A stretch of DNA of 62,693 nucleotides from a virus: the IMG/VR virus record IMGVR_UViG_3300049259_000169, positions 1 through 62,693 of that record. One strand, 5' to 3'. Every line of letters starts with the position of its first letter. The first letter of the stretch is position 1. Under the pieces are notes generated by a model. That model was given only the letters and a program-made list of their open reading frames with translations, was not told where the DNA came from and did not search any database. A program made the position numbers and the translations under genes. Below, piece after piece: positions 7,982-15,622 of the stretch.

Positions 7982-9526
7982 TCAGAGATCCGCGGGCGAA
8001 GCGTAGGCCCAGTCGCCACCGCCGCCGAGCAGATTGGTGGCCCCGTGGACCAGGGCGTCGACCCGGTTCGGCGACGGGCTCACGCCGGGGATCCAGGTGG
8101 TCTGCTCGGTCTCGAGCTTCTCGAACTTGCCGCGGTTGATGACGCGGCCGTTGATGACGCGGCTGGTGACGTGGAAGACCCGGGTCTTCTGGTACACGGC
8201 CACGATCGGTTCTGCCCGGATCTCCTTGCCACGCCGAGAGGTGACCTCCTTGAAGGCCGGCGCGAGGTAGCCGCTGGGCATCGCGTCGACCTCGGCCTCG
8301 AGCACCCGGAGCACCATGTCGCCGCCGTAGTTCTTCTCGTAGACGACCCGGTCGGCGGAGAACACCTCGACGGCCCGCAGTGCGGCGCGCGCCCAGCCGC
8401 TGGGGCTGTACTTGCCGGACAGGTCCGCGAGCACGTACAGGTTCTTGGCGGCATCCATGCCGATGACGATGATGCCGGTCTCGTCGGAGCGCTTGTTCGC
8501 GGTGCCGGCGGGGTCGATGGCTACCACGATGGTGACCATGTCCGGAAGATTGTCGTCGTCGATCTCGTGGATGTAGTCCCACCTCCACAGCGCGCCCTCG
8601 ACGTCCTCCAAGATCTCGCCGTCGATCTCCTGCTTGCCGAGCCGGGTCTTCCGCTTCGGGTCGATGACGGTCTTGCGGTAGATCGGCGACAGGTTGGTCA
8701 GGTTGGCGTCAGAGGAGACGCGGCGGTCGATGGTGAACTCGCCCGCGATCTGCTCCTTGACCCAGTCGGTGGCCTTCGGGGTCGAGGTGGCCACGATCTT
8801 CGGGTGCCGGCCCTTGCGGAGCCCGTACAGCATGTTGTCCCAGCACAGCTTGACCAGCGCCCAGTGGGCGGGCTCATCGGCCCAGATGTAGCCGGAGTTC
8901 TGGCCACGGAGGCGCTCCGGCTCCTCGGCGGAATAGCCGATCGCCACGCATCCGTTGGGCCACGTCAGCTGCTTCTTCGACGGCTCCCAGACGGGCCGCT
9001 CACCGGGCTTCGCGCACGCCAGGATGCCGGAGTCGCCCTCGACCATGATGTTGCGGATATCGGGGACAGTGGCGCCCACCAGGGTGATGTTGGAGACCTT
9101 CCTCGACACCTGGTTGGTGATCTCGGCGCCGGTCTTGGTCTTGCCCGACCCGCGGCCACCGCGCAGGAACAGCGTCAGCCACAGGCCCGACCAGCGAGGA
9201 GGACGCTGGTCGGCCCTGGCATGGGGGAACGTCCACTCGTCGATCATCGCGCCGGGGACGCCGCAGTGGACGCACCTCACGGCGTTCTTGACGACCAGGA
9301 CGAGGTCCGACTCCTCGTCGCGGAGCCACTCGTGCCCGTACCGGTGCGGGCACTCGCGCTGGTCGACCGGATAAGCGTGCGGCTGGCCGTTGCACCCGTG
9401 GTCGGCGCAGAAGAACGGGCGCCACGGCCGGCGCCCCTCGGACTGGAGGGTGGCCAGCAGCTTCTGCTGGGCGTCCGGGCGCCAGTGCTGGACCTGCTCC
9501 AGGGCCTCGCCGACGTCGATGGTCAT
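7982..9526 (-). CDS. terminase large subunit
   Basis: 514 aa. Packaging motor ATPase and DNA-cutting nuclease. ATG at 9526 overlaps the previous stop. Walker A is GGRGSGKT (about 123-130), Walker B is the YIWADE segment, and STPKATD is a likely coupling motif. The C-terminal nuclease shows an Asp in AIDPAGT, and an Asp in NRVDALVHG near the end. The N-terminus has Cys/His clusters (FFCADHGCNG, ECPHRYGHEW, CVHCG) suggesting a zinc-binding module before the ATPase. Confidence 0.9.
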   Translation of the reverse strand: MTIDVGEALEQVQHWRPDAQQKLLATLQSEGRRPWRPFFCADHGCNGQPHAYPVDQRECPHRYGHEWLRDEESDLVLVVKNAVRCVHCGVPGAMIDEWTFPHARADQRPPRWSGLWLTLFLRGGRGSGKTKTGAEITNQVSRKVSNITLVGATVPDIRNIMVEGDSGILACAKPGERPVWEPSKKQLTWPNGCVAIGYSAEEPERLRGQNSGYIWADEPAHWALVKLCWDNMLYGLRKGRHPKIVATSTPKATDWVKEQIAGEFTIDRRVSSDANLTNLSPIYRKTVIDPKRKTRLGKQEIDGEILEDVEGALWRWDYIHEIDDDNLPDMVTIVVAIDPAGTANKRSDETGIIVIGMDAAKNLYVLADLSGKYSPSGWARAALRAVEVFSADRVVYEKNYGGDMVLRVLEAEVDAMPSGYLAPAFKEVTSRRGKEIRAEPIVAVYQKTRVFHVTSRVINGRVINRGKFEKLETEQTTWIPGVSPSPNRVDALVHGATNLLGGGGDWAYASPADL

Positions 9527-9699
9527 GCGACCACCCGCAACACGTGGGGTGGCCGACAGTGAGCGCACGGCTCAAGGCGGCGCCTCTCGATCTCGCGACG
9601 GCCAACGGCCGACACGTGGGTGACGGTCGAGTTCAGCCCGATGCAGTACGGGTCCTCGTGATACCTCCGCCCGGTGCGCGAGGCGTAGAGGAGCCTCAC
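9523..9699 (-). CDS. small Cys/His protein upstream of terminase
   Basis: 58 aa, GTG start. The pattern Y-H-x4-Y-C ... PCAHC resembles short metal-binding modules that follow the form YH..C.....G..PC..C. Codons are strongly GC3-biased, supporting a real gene. It overlaps the terminase start by four bases, so the two are probably co-translated. Confidence 0.6.
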   Translation of the reverse strand: MRLLYASRTGRRYHEDPYCIGLNSTVTHVSAVGRREIERRRLEPCAHCRPPHVLRVVA

Positions 9700-9711
9700 G
9701 GGGCGGTCCGG

Positions 9712-9870
9712 TCAGACGGAGACGGGGTCGTGCGCGGAGCACCGGGAGCGGTGCTTGATGGCGCAGTCGCTGCACCACCAGCCGCGGTGCAGCTTGAACG
9801 CCTGGGTGCCGACGACGAGCCAGGCACCGCAGCCGCCTGCGCAGCGCTGGGAGAATCGGACCTTGGCCAT
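9712..9870 (-). CDS. small zinc-ribbon protein
   Basis: 52 aa. Two Cys pairs (RCAGGCG and WCSDC) and a later Cys suggest a zinc ribbon. It sits in the packaging operon, ten bases before the next gene on the minus strand. Role unknown. Confidence 0.55.
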   Translation of the reverse strand: MAKVRFSQRCAGGCGAWLVVGTQAFKLHRGWWCSDCAIKHRSRCSAHDPVSV

Positions 9871-9879
9871 GCGGCCATT

Positions 9880-10227
9880 CTACCCATCCTGACTGACTTT
9901 CTCACTTGACTTGCTGCCTGACCCGGCAGTCTCCGGCGGCCACGGTCTGCCGTACCGCTTCGCGATGTACTCCGGCGACGTCGCGCCCTTGCCGTTGCCC
10001 CAGTGTGGCTGACGGGCCAGCAGCGGCTCGTACTCCGCGCCGATCTCGTCGACCAGGGCCTCGATCAGCCGTTGGCGCACCCAGTCGGAGGAATTCTTGA
10101 ACCCGGCCCGGACCGCGGCCTCCCGGACTAGCGCCGGGAAGTCTGCCGAGACGTTCGTCTTGAGGTACGCGGTCAGCTCGATCTCCGGCCCATCCCCCAG
10201 CTCGTCCCCCAGCTCCGGTTCAGGCAT
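9880..10227 (-). CDS. possible ribbon-helix-helix protein of the terminase operon
   Basis: 115 aa, ATG at 10227 overlapping the stop of the terminase small subunit. After an acidic start, residues ~18-60 show a beta strand plus two helices (LKTNVSADFP...VREAAVRAG...SDWVRQRL), consistent with a ribbon-helix-helix fold. The tail is polar. It may help terminase recognise DNA or may regulate the operon; neither can be shown here. Confidence 0.55.
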   Translation of the reverse strand: MPEPELGDELGDGPEIELTAYLKTNVSADFPALVREAAVRAGFKNSSDWVRQRLIEALVDEIGAEYEPLLARQPHWGNGKGATSPEYIAKRYGRPWPPETAGSGSKSSEKVSQDG

Positions 10228-10843
10228 CGACGGGAACCTCCTGCTCGAGGTCACCGACGAGAACGGCGTCCACGATGTCCTCGTCGACCTTGGCCGTGGA
10301 GGACCGGGCCTCCAGCTCGCGGATCTCGTCGTCCGGGGCGTCGTCGCCGAAGATGTCGCCCTCCTCCAGCTGGGGCGCACCCTGCTGCTGGATGCGCAGC
10401 GCGACCTCCATGATCATGTCGCTGGTCGGGTTGGACACGATGACCTGCTGGGGCGCCTGGAGGCCGTAGATCCGGACCCAGTCGTTGATGAGGCCGCGGT
10501 ACTCCCGGACCGCCGCCAGGTGCTCGTCGGAGTCGCCGTTGAGCGCCTTCTTCGACACCGAGCGGAGCACGTTCTCCAGCCGCCGGCCGGCCATGTCCCG
10601 CATCATCGAGATCGACTTGGGGTGCTCGCGGAGCTCGTTCTCCATGTACCGCTCGATCGCGACACGGGCCGCGGTCGCGTCCGGGTAGCCGCACTTCTTC
10701 GCGACCACGTCGAGCGGCTTGTGCTTCTCGACGTAGAGGTCGACCGCCATCGCGGCCTTGCGGTTGCGGGCGATGGTGGTGGCGCGCTGCACGCTCTTCG
10801 AGGTCTCGCGCACGCCGGTCGGGTCGGTCGGGTCCTGCTCCAT
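10220..10843 (-). CDS. terminase small subunit
   Basis: 207 aa. Predicted to recognise phage DNA and hand it to the large subunit. A helix-turn-helix-like segment (HKPLDVVAKKCGYPDATAARVAIERY) lies at about residues 40-65, followed by a helical middle and an acidic C-terminal third, as in many small terminases. It is the first gene of the packaging operon. Call rests on position and this pattern. Confidence 0.7.
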   Translation of the reverse strand: MEQDPTDPTGVRETSKSVQRATTIARNRKAAMAVDLYVEKHKPLDVVAKKCGYPDATAARVAIERYMENELREHPKSISMMRDMAGRRLENVLRSVSKKALNGDSDEHLAAVREYRGLINDWVRIYGLQAPQQVIVSNPTSDMIMEVALRIQQQGAPQLEEGDIFGDDAPDDEIRELEARSSTAKVDEDIVDAVLVGDLEQEVPVDA

Positions 10844-10954
10844 GCCGCGAGGGTACTCGCAAGGCCGCCGGTTTCGGCGTAGCCTGCGCGCAGAGCCGCA
10901 GCCCGCGAGGGGTTAGGCCAGTTGCCCGTGCAGGGCAGAAAGTGAGGGGCAGCC
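10844..10954. promoter_or_regulatory. divergent intergenic control region
   Basis: These 111 bases separate the leftward packaging operon from a rightward gene and must serve both. A TAGCCT element at 10880-10885 on the plus strand looks like the -10 sequences elsewhere in this phage, but a matching -35 is weak. Confidence 0.35.
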
Positions 10955-11446
10955 ATGCCCAGAGAGACCATCGACCCCAAGCAGCTGGACGTCTTGAGGA
11001 TGGACAGTGCCGGAGCTCTCAACATCCGCTCGATCCCGCCGCAGAGCTTCCCGCGGCTCGAGGTCCAGTGGGACCGCCTCGCCGGTGGTGACGTGAATAT
11101 CGGACTCCACACCGCCGCGCCCGCGACCGGCACGTCGGTGGACCTCCATGAGATCAGCGTCGTCCGCCACATGTACGGGCAGAACCTCGCCGACATCGGC
11201 GAGGCGCTGGAGGCCCTGATCGTGAAGCACGGGCGGGCCGTCACTGACGACGAGTTTGACGAGAACGACCCGGATCACGTCGTCGACTTCGATGGGGCAT
11301 TCCTCGGCGAGCTGGTGCTCCAGGCGGTCGAGGCGGCCGGGGCGTACCGCAGCTGGCACACCTACCTGGATCGGCATGGGCTGAACCGACTGATCGCGGT
11401 GCTCAAGAAGGCCGGCGCAGCGGCGTTCGGTCGCGACCAGTGGTGA
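10955..11446 (+). CDS. hypothetical protein
   Basis: 163 aa. AGTGAGGGG before the ATG is a modest ribosome site. The N-terminal half is rich in beta strand; the C-terminal half has two amphipathic helices and an acidic stretch (DEFDENDPDH). No family recognised. First gene of a two-gene plus-strand unit ending at the 11.66 kb terminator, divergent from the terminase operon. Confidence 0.7.
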   Translation: MPRETIDPKQLDVLRMDSAGALNIRSIPPQSFPRLEVQWDRLAGGDVNIGLHTAAPATGTSVDLHEISVVRHMYGQNLADIGEALEALIVKHGRAVTDDEFDENDPDHVVDFDGAFLGELVLQAVEAAGAYRSWHTYLDRHGLNRLIAVLKKAGAAAFGRDQW

Positions 11447-11450
11447 GGTA

Positions 11451-11651
11451 ATGGCCTGCCCGGAGGACCACCTTGAGTACGCGTCGGAGACGCTGGCGGC
11501 TAACGCGTACGTGCTCCACCACTGGGTGAACCCGAGCTGCCAGGCGTTTGCCTGGTTCCCCTGTGGGGACCATTGGCACGTCGGCCACCCGGACCGGGTG
11601 CTGGGCGAGCAGTGCAAGGCCAAGGGTGCCGGCAAGCCCGTCCGGACGTGA
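11451..11651 (+). CDS. small Trp/Cys/His-rich protein
   Basis: 66 aa. Spaced Cys and His residues (MACPEDH, NPSCQAF, FPCGDHWHVGH, EQCK) could bind a metal. Follows the previous gene by four bases and ends at the terminator. No known family recognised. Confidence 0.55.
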   Translation: MACPEDHLEYASETLAANAYVLHHWVNPSCQAFAWFPCGDHWHVGHPDRVLGEQCKAKGAGKPVRT

Positions 11652-11654
11652 CGA

Positions 11655-11696
11655 GACCCCCACCGCCAGTTACTTCCCCGGCTGGCGGTGGGGGTC
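11655..11696. terminator. bidirectional terminator
   Basis: A perfect 15-base stem (11655-11669 with 11682-11696) around a 12-base loop, located between convergent genes. Confidence 0.85.
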
Positions 11697-11727
11697 TTCG
11701 TACCTCCCCGATGAGGGTGTGCCCAGC

Positions 11728-12117
11728 TTACGTGGAGAGCACCACGTAGGAGACGACCGAGGTGTCGGTGTTGTCGGAGGAGGTGATCGTGACCGTGTCC
11801 GCCGACGCGATGGCGATCAGGGCCTTGGGCGCGGCCACCGTTCCGAGAGACCGGACGGTGACGATGACCTCGTCGCCCGCGACGACGCCGGGCACCGCGG
11901 TGGCCTTGGTGCCAGCGACCAGGGTGGCACGGCCCTTGGCCTTGATGTAGCCGCCACCAGAGGCGCCCAGGCTGGCGAACGAGGTGGTGCCGTCGCCGAT
12001 CTTGAGGATCTTCTTGGTGGTGTCGATGCCGAGCTCGCCGTCCCCGAGGACCGGGCCGGAGGCCCAGTCGGTGGTGGTGCCGGACCGGATGTTGGCCCGC
12101 TCGCTGACTACGCTCAT
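11728..12117 (-). CDS. short fibre-like protein with phage-adhesin N-terminal domain
   Basis: 129 aa. ATG at 12117 follows AGGAG. Residues ~10-45 (GTTTDWASGPVLGDGELGID, then KIGDGTTSF) form the small fold seen at the start of many tail fibres and of the Bordetella phage Mtd adhesin. The rest is Ala/Val/Thr-rich and ends in a beta-sandwich-like repeat. The same N-terminal pattern occurs in the tailspike at 56984-59410. It is far from the tail operon, so it may be a head fibre or decoration protein. It has its own upstream gap with a hairpin. Confidence 0.6.
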   Translation of the reverse strand: MSVVSERANIRSGTTTDWASGPVLGDGELGIDTTKKILKIGDGTTSFASLGASGGGYIKAKGRATLVAGTKATAVPGVVAGDEVIVTVRSLGTVAAPKALIAIASADTVTITSSDNTDTSVVSYVVLST

Positions 12118-12237
12118 GGTGTGCTCCTGCTGGTGTGGGTGACTAGTCGAGTGCAGCGTAGACCCAGCGGGTCGCGCTGGCAGGGAGTCAGGTCGATCGG
12201 CTACCGTGTGTGTCGCATGTTCTCTCCGTTCGTGCAA

Positions 12238-12274
12238 GCAGCAGCCCCGGTCCTCCCATAGCCGGGGCTGCTGC
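12238..12274 (-). terminator. hairpin terminator
   Basis: A 13-base perfect stem (12238-12250 with 12262-12274) just after the stop of the 12285-12545 gene on the minus strand. It separates that gene from the fibre-like gene. Confidence 0.65.
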
Positions 12275-12284
12275 AGTTCCGGAG

Positions 12285-12545
12285 CTACTCCCCGTCGGGG
12301 ATGCCCTCGAACGTGATCGCCACATCCTTGCCGAGCAGCTCCTCGAACTCCTCGTACGCGCCGCCCGGGGTCTCGAACACGACCATGCTGATGGTCCCCT
12401 GCGGCGTGTACTTCGACCAGTCGACATTGTCGGGCGTACCGCTCCGGGTGACCGCGTTCAGGATCACGGTCGCGACCTTCCCGTCCGCGTTGGCCTGCCG
12501 CTTGTTGAACTCCGCGACCCGGAACCGGGCCAGAATCTTCGCCAT
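12285..12545 (-). CDS. hypothetical beta-rich protein
   Basis: 86 aa. ATG at 12545 is preceded by GAGAGG. A single compact domain: alternating strands (TISMVVFETPGG, DVAITFEG) with one polar helix. No family recognised. Last gene of its minus-strand unit, followed by a hairpin. Confidence 0.65.
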   Translation of the reverse strand: MAKILARFRVAEFNKRQANADGKVATVILNAVTRSGTPDNVDWSKYTPQGTISMVVFETPGGAYEEFEELLGKDVAITFEGIPDGE

Positions 12546-12648
12546 CTTTTTACCTCTCGGGTTGGGGGGCAACCGGAGTCGCCGCACCTATGAACCAACG
12601 GGACTGCAACGGCTGCGAGCACCCAGTACGAGTCGCCCGACCTGCGTA

Positions 12649-12882
12649 TCAAGATACGGCATCGGCAGGGCTGCTCCGGTGGAACGCGCACACGTAGCCG
12701 GGCTCGCACAGCCAGCACGGGGTGTGCGGGTCGGCGATCACAGCCGACCAGGGGACATGCACCGTCCCGGACTTGGCCTTGATGGCGCTGCCCTCGGGGC
12801 CACCGGGTCTCCAGTCGCGCTCGTCGAGGCCATCGCCGGGGCCGCGGGTCTCGTAGATCGACTGCAACGCGCCATGCCTCAC
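12649..12882 (-). CDS. hypothetical protein with Cys-rich end
   Basis: 77 aa, GTG at 12882 overlapping the upstream gene by four bases. The C-terminal part PCWLCEPGYVCAFH could form a zinc site. Role unknown. Confidence 0.5.
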   Translation of the reverse strand: MRHGALQSIYETRGPGDGLDERDWRPGGPEGSAIKAKSGTVHVPWSAVIADPHTPCWLCEPGYVCAFHRSSPADAVS

Positions 12883-13172
12883 GGGATCACCTGACTGGCG
12901 TCGGCATCGAGCAGCGCCACGATCTCCTCGTCTCCGACCTCGCGGCCGCACACGTGCAGGTTCTCGTCGATCTCCGGCAGGTTCCAGATGCCCACCCCAG
13001 CCGCGCAGTACGCGACCAGCGTCGGGATGCTCACGTCGGTCAGGGTGCCGTCGAGCACGACGTCGCCGCAGTGCGTGCAGGCCATGGTGGAGCCCCTGAG
13101 CCAGACCTGACCCTTGACGCCGCAGCCCGGCGCGTGCTCCTCAAGGGCCAGGTAGCCGATGTAGATCGTCAC
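12879..13172 (-). CDS. hypothetical protein carrying the duplicated 97-base segment
   Basis: 97 aa. Has a CTHCG motif near residue 33 and a C-terminal ~32 residues (WNLPEIDENLH ... LLDADASQV) encoded by a DNA segment that recurs at 35696-35792. There the surrounding gene is read from the opposite strand. Comparing the two copies, changes are mostly silent or conservative in this minus-strand frame, which suggests that this is the original coding sense. Function unknown. Confidence 0.55.
   Translation of the reverse strand: MTIYIGYLALEEHAPGCGVKGQVWLRGSTMACTHCGDVVLDGTLTDVSIPTLVAYCAAGVGIWNLPEIDENLHVCGREVGDEEIVALLDADASQVIP
12890..12986. repeat. 97-base dispersed repeat, copy 1
   Basis: Aligns without gaps to 35696-35792 in the same DNA orientation at about 81 of 97 positions (hand count). 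Here it encodes the end of a minus-strand gene. Confidence 0.8.
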
Positions 13173-13175
13173 GAC

Positions 13176-13334
13176 TCACCGCCGAATCGTCGCCAGGACC
13201 GCGGCCACCGCGATGCAGCCGAGGCCGATCAGCAGGAACGGCAGCAGCAGGATCGGCATGAGGACGGCGGCGGCGACCACGAAGACCGTCATGGGCAGCG
13301 CGGTGGAGGCCCCGCCATAGTGGCCGGTGCTCAT
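13176..13334 (-). CDS. small membrane protein
   Basis: 52 aa. After a short polar start there are one long or two short hydrophobic helices (about residues 14-48), ending in TIRR. ATG overlaps the upstream stop (ATGA). Function unknown. Confidence 0.55.
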   Translation of the reverse strand: MSTGHYGGASTALPMTVFVVAAAVLMPILLLPFLLIGLGCIAVAAVLATIRR

Positions 13335-13582
13335 TCCGACACCTCCAAACCCGGCAGACCCGGCAGACCCGGCAGACCCGGCAGACCCGGCAGCAGCGAC
13401 TGGAGGGTGAGCATGGCGGATGCGAACAGCGTCTCGCTGTCGACGAAGCAGCAGAACGTGCCCGCCTCGTCGTAGCCGGCCAAGATCCGCCCCTGCGGGT
13501 CGACCAGGGCCTGCGCCCACCTCTTGCCGGTCGTGTCGGTGTCGCCGGTGGCGACGTCGCGGTCGATGCTGGGCTGGTTCAC
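13331..13582 (-). CDS. hypothetical protein with LPG repeat tail
   Basis: 83 aa, GTG start overlapping the upstream stop. The middle (RWAQALVDPQGRILAGYDEA) looks like a small beta-rich fold. The end is a Leu-Pro-Gly tripeptide repeat encoded by five copies of a nine-base unit. Function unknown. Confidence 0.55.
   Translation of the reverse strand: MNQPSIDRDVATGDTDTTGKRWAQALVDPQGRILAGYDEAGTFCCFVDSETLFASAMLTLQSLLPGLPGLPGLPGLPGLEVSE
13349..13393. repeat. five tandem copies of a 9-base unit
   Basis: ACCCGGCAG repeated five times, in frame, coding a Pro-Gly-Leu repeat near the protein end. Such repeats change copy number easily. Confidence 0.9.
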
Positions 13583-14070
13583 CGGTCCCGCCTTCCGGAG
13601 CCGCCCGCCGGGAGGGCCAGTAGTGACGGCGGCATCTTGCCGGTGGCGTAGGACTCGGCGATCTGCGGGACGACCCAGTCCCCCACCGTGGACCCGTTGG
13701 GCAGCACCATGTGCATGGCGAACTCCTCCTCGAAGGTGACGATGCCCGCCTCGACGGCCTCGAGCTTGGCCTTGATGACCAGGGCGAGCGCCCGCCACCG
13801 CTGCCGGACCGCCTGCTCGTACGCCGCCTCGACCTGCGAGTCGGACCGGCGGTTGTTGCGGGTCGGCGTGTGGGTGAACTCCCGGTCCTCGCGGTCGGGC
13901 AGCGGCAGGACGAACCGGATCTGCCGGTCGGCGGCGACGAAGCCGACCATCGCGCGCTCCTGCTCCCACCCGTAGGCGAACGAGGTGGCGCCGTACCGGG
14001 CGAGGGTCCGCTCGATCTCGCTGCGTGACTTGTCCGAGCTGACCGAGGTGTCGGCCGCATAGGTGCCCAT
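13579..14070 (-). CDS. conserved phage hypothetical protein
   Basis: 163 aa. The N-terminal segment (MGTYAADTSVSSDKSR, then IERTLARYGA) and a following FVLPLP core look like a family common in actinophages, recalled from general knowledge; no function is assigned to it. Helical middle, mixed C-terminus. It is the longest gene in this minus-strand block. Confidence 0.7.
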   Translation of the reverse strand: MGTYAADTSVSSDKSRSEIERTLARYGATSFAYGWEQERAMVGFVAADRQIRFVLPLPDREDREFTHTPTRNNRRSDSQVEAAYEQAVRQRWRALALVIKAKLEAVEAGIVTFEEEFAMHMVLPNGSTVGDWVVPQIAESYATGKMPPSLLALPAGGSGRRDR

Positions 14071-14228
14071 CAGTTCTTCTCCGTTCGGGTGCCGGGAGCG
14101 CCGACGCGCTCCACGTGGATGTGGACATCGCAGGTGTGCAGGAGCGGCTCGAGAAGGTGCGCGGTGAACGCCTGGAGGATCGCGCCGCCGCTGTTCACCT
14201 CGATCGTCACGTCGATCCGGGGCCTCAC
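14070..14228 (-). CDS. small hypothetical protein
   Basis: 52 aa, GTG start overlapping the upstream stop. One beta strand (IDVTIEV), an amphipathic helix and a VHIHVERV strand. No family recognised. Confidence 0.5.
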   Translation of the reverse strand: MRPRIDVTIEVNSGGAILQAFTAHLLEPLLHTCDVHIHVERVGAPGTRTEKN

Positions 14229-14455
14229 CAGTCCTCCACTCGCTGTACGGTCTCGACGCGGACGGCGCGCCACTCCTGCTCGGACACGTTCTCCCGCAGC
14301 GAGACGAGCACGGCCCGCGTCGACTGCCCGGTGGCGGTGAACGACGGATCGGCGGGGTAGCGCTCCCAGGGCGTGACTGCCGCCTCGGGTGTCGCCGGCC
14401 TCCGGTGCTGGATGACCCACTGGGTGGAGCGGTGGCCGCCGGCTGGGGTCTTCAC
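14225..14455 (-). CDS. hypothetical protein
   Basis: 76 aa, GTG start. A polar N-terminus then an alternating strand/helix core (RAVLVSLREN, EWRAVRVETV). No family recognised. Overlaps neighbours by four bases on both sides. Confidence 0.55.
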   Translation of the reverse strand: MKTPAGGHRSTQWVIQHRRPATPEAAVTPWERYPADPSFTATGQSTRAVLVSLRENVSEQEWRAVRVETVQRVEDW

Positions 14456-14661
14456 GACGCCTCTCCCATCATCTTGAGAGTCGCAACGAGGTCACGGTCG
14501 TGCTTGACGGCCACCGCGAGTGATGCGCGGATGACGTCGGAGCGACTCAGTCCGTGGTGCTTGGCGGTCTGGTCGAGCCAGTCCCTGGACGAGGGGCGGA
14601 TGAGGACGGTGATCGGGACCCTGGGCTCCTTGGCCGGCGGTCCGGTGAGGTTCTCTGCCAT
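14452..14661 (-). CDS. ribbon-helix-helix DNA-binding protein
   Basis: 69 aa. The pattern VPITVLIRPSSRDWLDQTA followed by GLSRSDVIRASLAVAV is a typical ribbon-helix-helix: a strand, then two helices. Such proteins bind DNA as dimers. A perfect inverted repeat lies 12 bases before its ATG, suggesting autoregulation. Confidence 0.7.
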   Translation of the reverse strand: MAENLTGPPAKEPRVPITVLIRPSSRDWLDQTAKHHGLSRSDVIRASLAVAVKHDRDLVATLKMMGEAS

Positions 14662-14672
14662 GCCCGAACCCT

Positions 14673-14713
14673 ACCACTTATGTTCCGATGTGGTTATGCG
14701 GAACATAAGTGGT
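14673..14713. promoter_or_regulatory. 15-base perfect inverted repeat, probable operator
   Basis: Arms ACCACTTATGTTCCG (14673-14687) and its exact complement (14699-14713) are separated by 11 bases. Arms are AT-rich compared with the surroundings and there is no T-run, so an operator is likelier than a terminator. It fills the gap between two ribbon-helix-helix-like genes. Confidence 0.65.
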
Positions 14714-14892
14714 CAGTCCTTCTCCTCGAGCTGCCGGCGGACCTTGGCGAGCTCGGCGAGCGCCACGTCGCGCAACCAGGTGCCGGGTGCTCGGGCGCCG
14801 CGGGCGATCTCGATGGCGGCGAGCTCGTTGGGAGTGAACCGGGCCCCGACGACCTTGCCCTTGAGCAGCTGCGGACTGACCTTCGATCCCAT
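14713..14892 (-). CDS. second ribbon-helix-helix-like protein
   Basis: 59 aa. ATG at 14892 begins a compact frame: basic start (MGSKVSPQLLKGKVVG), strand ARFTPNELAAIEIA, then helix WLRDVALAELAKV. Resembles relaxosome/MobC-type or other ribbon-helix-helix proteins. First gene of the minus-strand block; an upstream extension to 15042 is low-quality sequence. Confidence 0.6.
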   Translation of the reverse strand: MGSKVSPQLLKGKVVGARFTPNELAAIEIARGARAPGTWLRDVALAELAKVRRQLEEKD

Positions 14893-15340
14893 GGCGGGTC
14901 CTCTCGTGGTGTGCAGCGTGGTGTGCTGGCGCCCTGACCGCCACAGTCCGGTGGTCGGTGCTGGCGGTGGGCCGGTTCTGGTGCTGGTGGCAGTCGACCA
15001 TCTTCCGTCTGCGGGCCTGTTAACGATCCGGTGGGCCTCCACCCTGCCTGATGCCCTGTTCGGCGCTCACAGGCCGGTTTCTGGCCTCCCAGCGAGATGT
15101 TAACGCACCCTCTGGCGAAACAGAACGCATCTGGGGAGACGACCAGCGTGTATCGGGGGCCCGGCGCCTGGGGAACGGGGTGACCGGGGGGTGGGTTACC
15201 TCGGGTAACCGAGGGCCCGCCTCGGCCAGAGTCCCCCTCCTGACTGACCCGGCTGACTTGACTGACCCGGCTGACAGGTGTTGACTCAGGTCTGAGGCCC
15301 CCGCATGGCGCGGACCGGCCTGTGAGAGAAGGGCAGCATC
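14893..15340. promoter_or_regulatory. 448-base divergent intergenic region
   Basis: Separates the leftward small-gene block from the rightward early region. It contains palindrome site 1 (15194-15210) and a tandem duplication TGACTGACCCGGCTGAC at 15241-15275. No good open frame is seen; likely the main early control region, by analogy with divergent immunity regions. Confidence 0.5.
15194..15210. promoter_or_regulatory. palindrome site 1
   Basis: GGTTACCTCGGGTAACC. First of twelve dispersed sites, in the divergent region. Confidence 0.8.
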
Positions 15341-15526
15341 ATGACGGACTCCGGACTCAGCAGGTTCCAGCGGACGCACCTTGCGTTGGCTCGGGAGGCG
15401 GCACAGGTCCACGTCGCCTCGGTCCACGGCGACACTCTCGACAGTGACTGTGAGCGGTGCGTGGCGCTGGCGGCGGCGCTGGGGTTGGACATCGTCCACC
15501 GGCATCACACTCGCCGCGTGCACTGA
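15341..15526 (+). CDS. small hypothetical protein
   Basis: 61 aa, ATG after GAAGGG. His-rich C-terminus (VHRHHTRRVH) and two Cys (CERC) could bind metal. First gene of the rightward early block. Confidence 0.5.
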   Translation: MTDSGLSRFQRTHLALAREAAQVHVASVHGDTLDSDCERCVALAAALGLDIVHRHHTRRVH

Positions 15527-15536
15527 GGAACGGCAC

Positions 15537-15581
15537 TGCCCCGCCGTGCAGGCGGCACCCGGTTCACGACCGGGCGGGGCA
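15537..15581 (+). other. leader hairpin
   Basis: TGCCCCGCC pairs with GGCGGGGCA around an inner CCGGT/ACCGG hairpin, in the gap before the helix-turn-helix gene. May be a terminator or attenuator. Confidence 0.4.
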
Positions 15582-15622
15582 CGACCGGACGACTGGTCCG
15601 GCACAACTGAATGGAGAGAGTC

